64,000 bases of DNA from contig SNVD02014776.1 in assembly GCA_013180625.2 (NCBI GenBank), positions 558,001 through 622,000 on the forward strand. The letters run 5' to 3'. Each line of letters begins with the position of its first letter. Within the stretch, counting starts at the first letter, position 1. The notes under the pieces were generated by a model. It was not told the DNA's origin. It worked only from the letters and a program-made list of their open reading frames with translations, and ran no database searches. Source of the DNA: Boswellia sacra (lineage: Eukaryota > Streptophyta > Magnoliopsida > Sapindales > Burseraceae). A program made the translations under genes and the position numbers. Shown here piece by piece: positions 20,478-34,195 of the stretch.

Positions 20478-22295
20478 ATTTTGAATGGGAATTTTATATA
20501 TTGAGTTTGATAACAATTAGCAGGTTCTTTATTATGTAAGAACAAGTAGTTGTCTTTTTCTTTATAGCTTAAGCTTTAGGCTTTGAAATAAATGAATGGA
20601 CATTCTGTTAATACTATTGCAGCTGGCAATTGCATATTTGGATATAGGATCATGGATCCTCTACTGAAATGCACAAAGAAGAAAGAAATTAATGAGAGAA
20701 CTCGTTCTAGAGGATGGTTTCAGTTTCAGTTTCATCAGAAAGTATAAAGCGATAATGGTTTCTGATCTGCCAATCCATGTGGTTGATGGCCCATTGTTTC
20801 ATTGGATAATGTGCTGACATCAAATTCTGACCTTACATTCGATGGCTTAACATTTGCTAGCAAAACCAACTGGTTGCCAAAAGAAAAAAGCAGCGCTTTC
20901 ATTGCTTCTCAAATCTCAAAATTTTTTTTGTCTGCCGCTTCATTTTAATCAAACGCAACATGTACAATTAGTACAATTGTCTTTTGTTTGAAGGCAGATG
21001 CTGTGAAATGTGAAAAGTTTTGAAGATGGAAAAAAGAAAGAAGATTCCAACATCAAAAATTCCTGTAACTTTTTCACTTGATTGAATTGGATGAATCCAA
21101 AGTTAAAAGTATGCATGGCAAAGTTTCCTTATAAAGTAACTGGGAATTCTACCCATTTGAGGAAGATTTCCGGGAAACAATGAAAACAACCAGACTAACA
21201 ACTTTCACACCATCTTCTCCTCATCTCACTGCCATGAGGCACAAAAGAGAAGCAAAGCACCAAGTTTGGAATATCACACAACAACATAGATCATATATAT
21301 GAGAAAATGAGCCAAGAACACAGAATTATGCGCCATGTGGTAGTCAAAGAAATTATATATCAAAGCAGAAGCACATGTGGCATACACTCATAGGTTAGAA
21401 AGTAATCCAAACAAGTGCAATCTAGTAGATGATAATAACCTATCAATAAGCCGATAGCCTTCCCATACTTTCCAATAACAATCTTCCAAATCTATAGAGA
21501 TGGAAAAAGAGAAAAGAGTCGGGCAGAGAGAGAAAGAGAGAGAGATTATGATGAGGTGTGCTACTAAGGAATAACGAAAATGAGAGGCCTGAAATTGCTA
21601 GCCTCACATTTCATTTCTCCTTGCTTGTGTACAAGAAAATTAAGGTCTTGGCTTAGGCTCACCTTATCCTATCCACCTCTCTTTCTCTCACTCTCCTTGG
21701 GTGTTTGTGTGTGTGTTTCTAGCATTGCTATATATCTATCTTTATTTCTTTCACCGGCACTTTTATCATGCAAACATTCACTTCACTTCAACTCTCTCCC
21801 ACTCACAGCTCTGTCTCTATCGTTTCCTTTATCTTCACCATGTAAAAGCACTTTCTGGTTCTTCATATCATACTCTTCTCCCGCTCAAAATCTACCTATT
21901 TGTCTATTCTACTGAATTCTTGAATATTTCCAGTTCCTTGTACTACTAATACTTGTTGCTTTTTGAGCTTCTTCTAGACATGCTCTACTCTTTCTATTAT
22001 TATATATAACATTGTTTTTGCATCTGCCAAATTAAAGTGCTTGAAGTCTTGCTGGAATTGAATTGTGAATTTTATGCAGGCAGTGAGTAATTATATTTCT
22101 GGTTTAGTTTATTTTATAAGTGAAGATGATAGATTCTTTTTTAGTTATTTATTGGACGGAGGTTCACTCAAAATTTGCATGCAGAGAGTTGGTAGTTTCA
22201 TCGATAAGTTCAATTCAAGTCATTGTTTTTATCGTCAAAGAAGCGGATTGAAACCTGCAACTTTATTATAACCAATCCAACACCTTTGATGCACA
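20478..22295 (+). promoter_or_regulatory. 3' flank of small gene; promoter and 5' leader of the REC-like gene
   Basis: 20478-20620 is the 3' flank of the preceding gene. From about 21480 a purine-rich GA tract (near 21525-21545) and then a long pyrimidine-rich stretch (about 21640-21900) with TATATATCTATC near 21730 look like a promoter and a 5' leader. A leader intron is possible: cag acceptors occur near 22077 and 22184. The exact start site is unknown. Confidence 0.4.
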
Positions 22296-25200
22296 ATGGC
22301 TCCCAAAACAGGCAAGGCAAAACCCCACAAAGCCAAGGGAGAGAAGAAGAAAAAGGAGGAGAAAGGTCTCATATTTGCTACTTCATTTCCTCATAATTAT
22401 ATTTCCCGTTTGTTTCCCATGAAAACAAAGGAAAACCAACTCATACCCAGATGAATTTTCATCCATTTCATTCAAGTTTATCACTTCTTATCCATTTTCT
22501 CGCATTTCTTGGCAACCAAACAGAACCTTATCTTCAACTCAGAATAGTTTCTTATTACTTTCCATTTGGTTGCTCAGAAAATCAACAAAGGAGAATAACT
22601 CCTCCATACCCAGATGAATTTTAAAGCTCGCATACATATCTTTAGCTAGTTTGAGTCATTACATCCAAGTTTCTACCATTTCTCAATCATTTTCTCACGT
22701 TTTCTTGGCAAACAAACGGGAACCTTATCTTCAACGTAATCTTCTTTTTATATTTAATTTTGATAATTATAGACTAATTAATCTCAGAATTCTTACAGTT
22801 TTGCCTACTGTAATCGAGATTACAGTCGAAACGCCGGATGACTCACAAGTCACACTCAAGGTATGAGCCTAAACGTACTCTCTTTGCATACTTTAACATT
22901 AATTTTGTCGTAAGCTAAGCTACATTAACCTCTTATATTTTTATTTTTTCTTGTCCCACATTACGATGTAATTGCTAGTAGTTCCCTTTATTTGAAGAAT
23001 ATATGTTAATTTTTTCTTTCTTTGTTTTTTTTAAATTCCTTTCTGTTAATTTAAAACAGGAATTAATTTGATAATTTTAATACATTCAAATAATCCACTC
23101 CTAATCTCCTATTCTTCGTTTTCAATGAAAAGTTTCAATCTCATCTATGAAATAGTCTAAACAATTATTTTGTCTTATTTTCAAGTTTCAACGACTTTCA
23201 AATTCTATCCGCAAAATAATCTCTCTCTTTTTGGTTACTTATAATATCTTTTTTCTATTTTCTCAAACACTGCTCACATCATCAACACTATCTTGAAATG
23301 GTCAAAATTTTAGTTGAATTATGAATTTTTACTACCAATATTTTGTTTTATAAAATATTAACCAAGTACTTATATTTGTACAAATCCATCTTTCATTCTA
23401 TATAATTTGTTTCATCTATTGAAGTTATAATCTTCTGATTTTGAATTGAAATTAGTCTAATTTCTAGGTTTGCATACATTCTTGGCCACAAAGTGGGCTG
23501 TCAATTGTTTCCAAGTATAAGAGCTTGGCTTTGTTTGATTTTGTAAAGGGCATCTCAACGGACAGGATCTTGGATGTGAGAAAGCTTTTAGGAGTACACG
23601 TTGAGACATGTCATTTGACCAACTTCGCTCTATCTCATGAGGTACTCCTCTAATCTTGCCATTATTTATTACAACTTTCTATCTTGTCTCTCTTTCACTA
23701 CATTTGTTGTCTACAAATTGACCCCAATCCCCCTATTTGTGTTTGTGGTTGTGGTCCCACTTTGGATTTCCATATTACATTACCATTGATAGCTACCACT
23801 AGTTCACTACTCCATACCTAGCCCTTTGATTTTGAGAGTTTCTCATCCTATTTTGGGCATAACACCCACATAATGTACTTCCCGTTTCTCGATTTATGGG
23901 TATGGTCCACTATGTTTCATTAGATGATATTACTTGATCATCGTAACTAATTAATACGGATTAAAATAACATGAGATACAAATTTAAAGATTTGAAATTT
24001 AAGATCTATATCAAACTCAATTTAATGTGGATAAATGTTCTAATTAATATTTGATTGGATAAATATACAAGTATATATTCATGTTGAATTACCAAAAAGG
24101 GTTTTGTTTTGAAGAAGAAATAATAAAATAATTATATCTTTTAAAATAAGATGAGGGTATTTTTGATATTTTATAATTTTAAAAAAGTTTTTGAAAAATA
24201 TAACTTCTCTCAAAGGTCTTACTTTTGATCTTCTCTCATAAGAAATAAAATAGTTTTGATGTTCAAAATCTTTTAACATTAAAAAAAAAAAAATCCCTTT
24301 TAAGTGAAATGGTAATACTTAGTGAGATCATAATGAAAAGTTAAACAAGAAGGAGGGGGAGTTTCCAGATCCAAAATTTGTTGTAGTCCATGGATCAACC
24401 AAAATGTAAGGGGTTTCATGGAGTTTCTCCAAACTTAACGTGCGGGCTGACACTGACTATGTCCATGTGCGCTGTGAAATTCCCTACAGGTACGGAGATC
24501 TAAGCTCAAAGATTCAGTCGACATCGTCTCGCTCAAACCCTGCCACCTCACCATTATTGAAGGTAAACTTACTAAATTATCCATTCCATCTCCAATCCGA
24601 CGGCTTAAATGAAACAGTTTAATTCTTTAAATACACCTGTTCACACCGACTCATTTTTCCTTTCAACAGAGGACTACACGGAAGAGCTGGCAGTGTCCCA
24701 CATTCGTCGGCTTCTCGACATCGTCGCCTGCACTAACAGCTTTGGTCCCTCACCCAAACCGGCCGGTCGGACCGCTAACGGTTCAAAAGAAACCGGTTCG
24801 AAAGAACCCGGTTCAGGCGAGATCGAAGCGTCGTCTCAGAAATCCAGCGGTTCTTCAGACAACAATGGAGCGTACTCCAAGCCTAGCAAGGCAGGAGAGA
24901 AGAAAGGTTCCGGTGGTGTCGGTGCCGGAAGCTTGGCGGAGAGCACGGAGAAAGGCGACTCGGTTTCCATGTGTCCGCCACCGAGACTCGGCCAGTTCTA
25001 CGATTTCTTCTCGTTCTCGCACCTGACCCCGCCGCTGCAATGTACGCCCTCTCCCTCCTTTACTGATTGATGCAACGTGTGTGCCTAGCAGTTGTTTGTT
25101 GATTGTGAATTGGTTGATTTCTCTTGCAGACATTAGAAGATCCACTCGGCCTTTCCTTGAGGACAAAACTGAAGATGATTTCTTTCAAATTGATGTGAGA

Positions 25201-28200
25201 GTCTTCCATTTATTATGGTTCCTCATTCTGTGTTTTAAGCAATTTCTCTGTATGATGACACTTGAAAAGTTCCTTGTAGCAAAAGCTTTTTTTTTAATAA
25301 ATAATAATAATAGTTTATGTATTCTTATTAATATTATTATTATTATTACTTTTTTTCTTTTTTGGTGGAGTAATATTTGTGTTTGGTTTGGGATGGATGA
25401 ATTGATGTCAGGTTCGAGTATGCAGTGGGAAGCCAATGACAATTGTTGCTTCCAGGAAGGGGTTCTACCCTGCTGGGAAGCATATTCTTCTTTGTCACTC
25501 TTTGGTTAGTTTGCTGCAGCAGATAAGCAGGGCTTTTGATGCTGTAAGTTCAGTTTATGACTTCAATAAGTATATATTAAATTTGCTTTCTTGTAGCATT
25601 GAGTTCATATATTTTTGTTCATGAAATTCTATGGTAGTCATTGAACTATGAATTTTCCTTGCAGGCATACAAAACTCTAATGAAAGCTTTTACTGAACAT
25701 AATAAAGTACGTATATTTAACACACACACACAATTTGATATTAGTTGATAGAGAAAATAATTGTACACTTACCTTTTGTGGTGGTTTTTTTTCTTTTCCC
25801 TCATTGTTTCAGTTTGGCAATCTTCCTTACGGTTTTCGTGCAAACACATGGGTTGTCCCTCCAGTTGTTGCTGATAACCCAGCTGTTTTCCCACCACTTC
25901 CTGTTGAAGATGAAAAGTGGGGAGGAAGCGGTGGTGGACAAGGAAAAGATGGTAAACATGATGGCAGGAAGTGGGCAAAAGAGTTCGCAATTTTGGCAGC
26001 AATGCCTTGTAAAACAGCTGAAGAGAGGCAAATTCGAGATCGGAAAGCCTTCCTACTTCACAGTTTATTTGTCGACCTTTCACTTTTTAAAGCTGTTGCA
26101 GTTATCAAGAAAATGATTGATAATAATCAGCACTCTTTAAATGATCCTACTACTTCGATTTTGCATGAGGAAAGACTTGGAGATTTAGTTATTAAGGTGA
26201 CAAGAGATGTGTCTGATGCAAGTATAAAATTGGATTGTAAAAATGATGGGAGTCAGGTCCTTGAAATGTCAAATGAAGACCTTGCTCAAAGAAACTTACT
26301 AAAAGGCATAACAGCCGATGAGAGTGCAACTGTTCACGTGAGTGTTACATTACTTGGAATGTATTACAATTTCTGAAGGGGTTTGTTGTAATTGGTGAGT
26401 TCCTGTTTTGGTCTTGCAGGATACTTCTACCTTAGGTGTAGTGATTATTAGACATTGTGGCTACACAGCAGTTGTAAAAGTTTCACCTGAGGTAAACTGG
26501 GAGGGGAATTCTCTTCCTCAGGACATTGATATTGAGGACCAGCCAGAAGGAGGTGCAAATGCCTTGAATGTGAATAGGTCTGTTAGTTTCTTGACACTTA
26601 GCTGTTTCTCATTATGCACTCATATGGATAGAGACAGACTGATAATAATCATAACAGTAATAATAATGATAAAAGAACAATGCACACACAATCGTGCTCA
26701 TTATTATTATTATTATTATTGTTGTTATCATTATTATTTTGATAACCCATATCGCTCATTCATCGTTCATTGAGTTCTTAAAACTGTAGGCTAATAATCG
26801 TACTCATTAATATCATTACTATTTTAAATTCATATGATTGATTGCATTTTACTTATTTAATTTCCAGCTTGAGAATGCTATTGCACAAATCACCCTCACC
26901 TCAATCCTCTAGTATGTTCCAGCGATCTCAGAGTGCAGATTTCGAAAATTTACGGTCTGCTAGGGCTTTGGTGCGGAAAGTAATAGAGGATAGTTTGTTG
27001 AAGTTGCAGGAAGAACCTTCGAAATGCACTAAAGCTATTCGATGGGAGCTTGGAGCATGTTGGGTGCAACATTTGCAAAATCAGGCTTCTGCAAAAAATG
27101 AGTCTAACAAAGCTGAAGAACCCAAGCTTGAGCCTACCGTCAAGGGTCTTGGAAAGCAAGGTGCACTGCTCAAGGATATAAAAAAGAAAACAGATGCCAG
27201 AAATGGCAAAACTGAACAGGTCAAGGGGGCTCCTGTAGATAATAACCTTGACATGAATAAGAAATCAGATACACCTAGTCAGAAGGAACTGGAGAAACGA
27301 GATGAGGAAATGGAAAAGATGTGGAAAAATCTGTTACCTGAATCAGCATATTTGCGGCTTAAAGAATCAGAAACAGGTCTTCACCTCAAGGTTTGCTTGC
27401 TGCCTCCCAGGATTAGAACCATCTGCCAAATTTGATTTATTTGGTTTCTCACACTCATTTCCCCTGAGTTGAGAAATTTTCACTGATGATTGTTAAGCTG
27501 CCTTTTGCTTATGCTTATAATTTACTTTTCTACCTGCTTCATCTTTTGTAGACTTTTCACTTATAAGTGGTTTGATTTGTGCATGTGGCAGTCACCTGAT
27601 GAATTGATTGAAATGGCACATAAATACTATTCTGATACTGCTCTTCCAAAACTGGTTAGTTCTCTAATAACCAACTCTTTATTCTTTCCATGGTGCTTTG
27701 GACTTGAGATTTCTGATTGGTGTGACCCAAATTTATTAGGTAGCAGATTTTGGCTCCCTTGAACTTTCACCAGTTGATGGAAGGACATTGACAGACTTTA
27801 TGCACACCAGAGGCTTGCAAATGTGCTCCTTAGGGCATGTGGTAATTTTCTTATTCCCTCTGCAAAATCTATGTTGTTTCCAAACCTCTTTTTCTTCTAT
27901 CAATCATCCTTTTTCCTGGACATTCTAGGTTGAACTTGCAGACAAGCTTCCTCATGTTCAATCACTATGTATACATGAGATGGTTGTTCGAGCTTACAAA
28001 CATGTATTGCAAGCCGTTGTAGCAGCTGTTGATAATGTTGCTGACTTGGCAGCATCGATAGCATCATGCTTGAATATATTGTTAGGAACAGTGTCAACTG
28101 AAAATGCTGATGCAGATATCACTAATGATGACACGTTAAAATGGAAATGGGTGGAAACTTTTCTTTTAAAGAGGTTTGGATGGCGGTGGACAAATGAAAG

Positions 28201-28617
28201 CTGCCAGGATCTGAGAAAATTTGCCATTCTTCGTGGGCTGTCCCACAAGGTTTGATGGTTAAATCTTCGTGCTAATTTAGATATTCATAGTCCATCTCCA
28301 GTTACTAAACAAAGTTATCATACTTCAGGTTGGTCTTGAGCTTGTTCCCAGGGACTATGATATGGACACTGCAACTCCTTTTAGGAAGTCAGATATCATA
28401 AGTATGGTTCCTGTATATAAGGTAACATTATAATTCAAGTTTGACATTGAGTTCGGATCTTCTTATGATACTTTTTATATTTTAACAATTTTAATTCTCT
28501 ACAGCATGTTGCATGTTCATCTGCGGATGGGCGTACACTATTAGAATCATCAAAGACTTCCTTGGACAAAGGAAAATTGGAGGATGCCGTTAATTATGGC
28601 ACCAAGGTATGTGATAA

Positions 28618-28653
<36 letters not shown>

Positions 28654-28844
28654 CCCGTGCCCCCCAGCCCGCCCGCCCCACGCCCCCCCCTTTAATTCAT
28701 TTATTTTTGGTGTTTTATGATACTTTTACCTAAAGTAAGTCATGGACTGAACCAATATTTCGTATTGAATGTTGAAGGCACTCTCAAAACTTGTGTCTGT
28801 ATGTGGTCCTTATCATCGAATGACAGCAGGAGCATATAGTCTCC

Positions 28845-28886
<42 letters not shown>

Positions 28887-31800
28887 TTGGTCTGAAACAC
28901 CTAAAATCTAGTGCTCCTGCATCACATTGTCAGTCATTTTATGCTGGAATACATGTGCATGAGATTGTCTTGATAAATTCAAGCATTTTACAGTTTTTAT
29001 TTTAGTAGACTGAACTCCATTTTACACTCTGTCACGTCAATCTATAGTTTGAAAAAAATTACTGATGCCAAATTCATGACATTTTCCAGCGCAATTATAA
29101 CCACAGAAACATTTCTGGTTTTTGTTTGTTTTTAGCTTTATGAGTCATGACGTTGTTAACGGAGTAGTTTATTCTTAGTAGCTTTTCTACTTCAATAAAC
29201 TGACCTTTTCTTTTCATATCATTCAGGCAACCATTTACCAGCAAAAGGCACTGGATATAAATGAGAGAGAACTTGGACTTGATCATCCTGATACGATGAA
29301 AAGTTATGGAGACCTAGCGGTCTTCTACTACCGACTTCAACATACAGAGCTAGCCCTGAAGTACGATTTCATAAATTTCTGATCGATTATTTTTACTTGA
29401 TGGTTTTCCTTTCATGATGTCTATCCTTATGATTGTCCCTGCTTTCCGCTATGTTGGTTTCTTTATTTTATCAATGGGCTTTATGGCTCTGAAAGAAAAC
29501 ATATTCTCACTTTCAATAACTAATTTCCTAAGCTTTTCAGATTTCTGGTGAGACTAAAAGGTTCCCTCTAATCTTTTGGAGGAATGGAAAGGAAATACTA
29601 AGGGTTCTAGTATCTTAATACTGCAGAATTTGCAGAATATTCAAACAATTGACGTTCTGTTTGATTTGAGGGTAATTCAAGACAAAATTTACCGTGTGAA
29701 ACTATCTCTTTCTTGCTGTACAAGAGATCTATTTCCATTTATGAAAAAGTTGATGAAACTTTTGGTCTAGTTTTTGATCTTCAATTTTGAATACTATGGT
29801 TGGATTAATTCGGTAATGTCTTGACTGCTCATGTTATCCATATTGTTCACAAGGGAAAAAGGAGGTGCAGGAATTTTTTTTGGCTGTTAGAGCTGTTACT
29901 ATACTTCTTATGATACAGTGTTTTTATATTTGGTTCTACGGCACATCAGTTTGAAACCATGGAAAGCATACAATTTTATGTTGTTGCAAGATGTCAAGAG
30001 AGTATCTTAAACCATTTTGTTGAAGAAACTTGTTTTAGCATTCTTACAAATAAACATAGAAGCTTTGTCAACCCATGCAAATAGTATTTGTATTTTTCAA
30101 ATTAGGTATTTATGTTTGAAGATTCATCGACTGGGTCTGATAGATCAATTATTTTCTTAAAACTAATATCTGATACCATCCTCATAGTAATGAAACCATG
30201 ACTGTCAAGATGGACAAACCACAGTTCCGATGAGAAACAGAACTGAAGTTCTTTCATTCAGCAGAAACGGATTTGTTTTTTATCTTTATGGAGGGCTTCT
30301 GTTGTGTTCCTTGTTCTAGGTATGTCAATCGTGCATTGTATCTCTTGCATTTGACATGTGGGCCATCTCATCCAAATACGGCTGCCACCTATATTAATGT
30401 AGCAATGATGGAAGAAGGCTTGGGAAATGTCCATGTTGCTCTTAGGTACCTCCATGAAGCTCTGAAGTGTAACCAAAGATTACTTGGAGCCGATCACATA
30501 CAGGTAAAATATCTGTCCCATAAAGGAAGCATTTGAATAGAAGAATATGTTAAACTTTTTATGCAACAAATAATGAAGTGCTATAATGCTTTTACTCCAT
30601 TTGATAGACATGTTTTGAGTGGAGAATGAGTCTTGTCCCTGTGTATGCATAAAGCAGAAAATTGGAGTCCACACTCTGGATTTTAGAACAACTCTTCAAG
30701 ATAAAATGTTCAACCCTTTCTAACTCAAATTAAAGCGAGAAAATGGAAATTAAAAAATAAAACAATTATCAAGAAAAAGAGAACTGTTTGGAACCCTTAT
30801 CAGATACATCAAATTTGAAAACTTGTTAGCATGCCATGCCATCTTAAAGTTCAAATTATATTCACTGCTTCTGTTTATTAGGCTCTCAGTGACCATCAAC
30901 TCAGCTATATTTTGGCAATTATTATGATTTATGTATAACATTCCAAAATTATAATTATGTTTTAGCTTATGTAATTTGGTTGGATAATTTTGTGAGTTAG
31001 TTTCACTTTGAGCTTCAAATATGATCTAGCAAGGTGGAGTAGCCTGGTTGTGAACAGATATTGCCAACATATTTTAGGTCTTTGGCTTGTATTTGCATTT
31101 AACATAAGTCTGGTTTCTTCAGACTGCTGCCAGCTACCATGCCATAGCAATTGCTCTTTCTTTGATGGAAGCCTACTCATTAAGTGTTCAGCATGAACAA
31201 ACCACCCTACAAATACTGCAAGCCAAACTTGGGTCTGAGGATCTACGGACACAGGCAGGATCAGTTTTGCTTTCCCATGATTGAATCTCATTTTCTTTGT
31301 TGATCCATGATCCTCAACTTTTTGTTCAATAAACTTTGTAGGATGCGGCTGCATGGCTTGAATACTTTGAGTCCAAGGCTTTGGAGCAGCAAGAAGCTGC
31401 ACGCAATGGTACTCCAAAGCCAGATGCCTCAATCTCCAGCAAAGGTCATCTAAGGTATTAATCGCATGCAGAACTGTGTTAGCATACCAATGCATTTCAT
31501 TTAACCAAAGTCTTTTGTCCATTTGTAAGGATCCCATAGACTACATTGTTTAAACTAAACATAAGCACATGTTCAAATTGTTGATTGTGGTGTAAAGGAT
31601 TTATCTGTAAATAGTCTGTTCCATTTTACTAGTATATTGACTGGTAATGTCCACTTGTGGTTGGAACACTTACAGCTGTCCTGTTTAAGTTACGGCCAGT
31701 CATGTCACTTCTTGTCTTTCATAGTTTTTGGTGGTTTGTTAACATATTTATTTCTCTCGTTCTCTTATTGAGACCTATAAATATCTTGAAGTACTGTGGC

Positions 31801-34195
31801 ATAAAATATAATGATCTAGTTTTGAGATAGCTTTCATCTTGGAGCTCTTCTGTACCATTTGATATTAATTGTAATTTCTCCTGAATCAGTGTTTCAGACC
31901 TTTTGGATTATATAACACCAGATGCGGATATGAAGGCTAGAGAAGCTCAAAGGAAAGCTCGTGCAAAGGTGATAAACCATCAATTATTCCTGGTTCATTC
32001 CTGGCATTGCTTCTATTACTCTTTACTCACTGCTGAACATAATCTGACCAATAGTTTCTCTCTGTCATTTAAAGGTTAAAGGCAAACCAGGCCAAACCTG
32101 GGAAACAGTCTCAGATGAATATCAGAAAGATGAAATTTTGTTACCAGCTTCTCCCGTTATCGAAAGCTCAAGCGATAAAGAGAATAAAGCTGAAGCTCAA
32201 TTTGCAGAACCTAAGAATGAGAAATCTGATTCTGGTCTCCCTGATCAATCAATATTGATTAAAAATGATGACCTGACGCAAGATGACACCTCTGATGAAG
32301 GTTGGCAGGAAGCTGTTCCTAAGGGTCGCTCACTTACAGGTCGCAGATCTTCCGGTTCAAGGAGACCAAGCCTAGCAAAACTGAACACTAACTTTATGAA
32401 TGTATCTCAATCTTCAAGATATAGAGGAAAGCCCAGTAATTTCACATCTCCAAAACCAATCCCTAGTGATTCTGCTGCTACCACTGGATCTAATCTTCCT
32501 GTTGCTAAAAAATTTGTTAGAAGTGCAAGCTTCAGTCCAAAGCTAAATAATGCTAACTTGCCTATCAGTGGAGGAGAGAAATCAGCTCCAGCTAGCCCTT
32601 CCACTGATCAGATTGCCAAGTCTGCTCCTGCGGCTAGCTCAATTAGTGTTCAAGCAGCTGGAAAACTTTTCTCCTACAAAGAAGTTGCGTTGGCCCCACC
32701 AGGAACAATTGTGAAGGTAGTAGCAGAACAGTTACCAAAAGGGAATATTGCAATGGAACATTGTCCTGTCGGGAGTCAGGAGGCAGCTATGTCGGTAGTC
32801 AACCCATCTGATTTGACAGCTGCAAAGGATGCAGAGGAAGAGAAACCTCCAAAACCTGTAGGAGAAAAACAGCTTTCGGTTTCTGAGGAGGAAATGAAAT
32901 GCCATATCAAACAAGAAAAGAAAGAAGTTGGGGATTCAGCAGAATCTCAACCGCTGGAGGCTGAAAAGGTTGCTGCTTCTCAAGACATACAAGCAGATGC
33001 TGGAAAAGAAGTAATAATTGCTGTTCTCAGGACCACAAAATCAGAAGCTGGAAATGTTGAAGTTCTGGGATTTGAGAATTCAGATGCTTCTAAGGATTTA
33101 AATGCCAGTACATCCAAAACCAAAGTGTTGGAAACAGAAGAAATGGAGAGCTGTTCCCGAGGTTCCCCTCGTCTGGAGCCTCTACCTATTTTAACTGAAA
33201 AAACAACTTTGCTGCCTGAAATAGATGCCTCTGTTCCTCAAGAAAAAATAACTGATGAAAATTCAAAGGATCTACTCAATGGTGACCTCAGTGTTAAACT
33301 ATTGCCAACCGAAGGAGGAAAGCAAGATGGAGTAGAAAACGTAAAGGAGACAACCAAGAAACTTTCTGCAGCTGCACCACCATTTAATCCATCCACAATT
33401 CCAGTTTTTGGCTCAGTTCCAGTTCCTGGTTTTAAAGATCATGGTGGAATTTTGCCTCCACCAGTGAATATACCTCCTATGCTTACAGTTAATCCTGTTC
33501 GTAGATCACCTCATCAATCAGCTACAGCTAGAGTTCCTTATGGCCCAAGGCTGTCTGGTGGGTATAACAGATCTGGAAATCGGGTGCCACGCAACAAACC
33601 TAGTTTCCATAATGGTGAAAATACTGGTGAAGTGACTCACTTCAGCCCTCCAAGAATAATGAACCCGCATGCTGCTGAGTTTGTACCTGGCCAACCTTGG
33701 CTTCCGAATGGCTATCCTGTGTCACCAAATGGTTATTTGGCTTCTCCAAATGGCATGCCAGTCTCTCCAAATGGTTTCCCTGTATCACCAAATGGTGTTC
33801 CAGTAATGCCAAATGGGTATCCAGCTTCACCAAATGGTATCCCTGTGACTCAAAATGTGTTTCCTACATCACCTATTGGTTCAGCAGAAGCGCCTAGTGT
33901 TGTAACTGTAGATATTGGAACTGAAAGCAACACTGAAAGTGTAGGAGATGAAAAGTCCTCAAATGAAGTTGAAAGTGAAAAGAAACCAGAGTTAAAACCT
34001 CTCGAAGATCAATCTCTACATAATGAAAACACTCATCCGGTAATTGAAGAAAAAACAGCAAACGTTGCTGGAGTGACTGGTGACACTGTTTTGGCAAAGG
34101 AAAGTTGCAGTGACAAACCCATTGAGGAAAAACCAAGCAAGTGTTGGGGAGATTACAGTGACAGTGAAGCTGAGATGGTTGAGGTTACAAGTTGA
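22296..34195 (+). CDS. CLU/TPR protein of the REC (TSS-like) family
   Basis: Homologue of Arabidopsis REDUCED CHLOROPLAST COVERAGE proteins, CLU-related cytosolic proteins; REC1 helps set the size of the chloroplast compartment. 23 exons: 22296-22365, 22799-22860, 23549-23641, 24490-24562, 24670-25041, 25130-25194, 25412-25543, 25665-25706, 25813-26337, 26420-26577, 26868-27390, 27592-27654, 27740-27841, 27929-28249, 28329-28421, 28505-28606, 28778-28882, 29227-29360, 30320-30503, 31123-31254, 31342-31454, 31890-31968, 32075-34195. Phases agree throughout (1887 aa). The N-terminus is [20 protein letters not shown], then a CLU N-terminal region ([14 protein letters not shown]), the central CLU domain (about 290-500), TPR repeats (about 930-1120, [18 protein letters not shown]) and a long disordered tail with SPNG repeats ending [12 protein letters not shown]. 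The intron after 31254 seems to use a GC donor. REC2/TSS is the closest member by memory. Function is inferred by family. Confidence 0.9.
28619..28650 (+). repeat. (CT)n microsatellite with C-rich tail
   Basis: About 15 CT units in the intron after exon 16 of the REC-like gene, followed by a C/G-rich run to about 28691. It overlies the polypyrimidine part of a short intron. Confidence 0.9.
33700..33880 (+). repeat. in-frame SPNG repeat in the REC-like C-terminal tail
   Basis: The coding sequence repeats a unit of about 24 nt that encodes (V/A)SPNG(Y/M/F/V)P variants seven or eight times (about residues 1722-1782). It is a coding minisatellite in a disordered region, so its copy number could vary between alleles. 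Confidence 0.85.
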
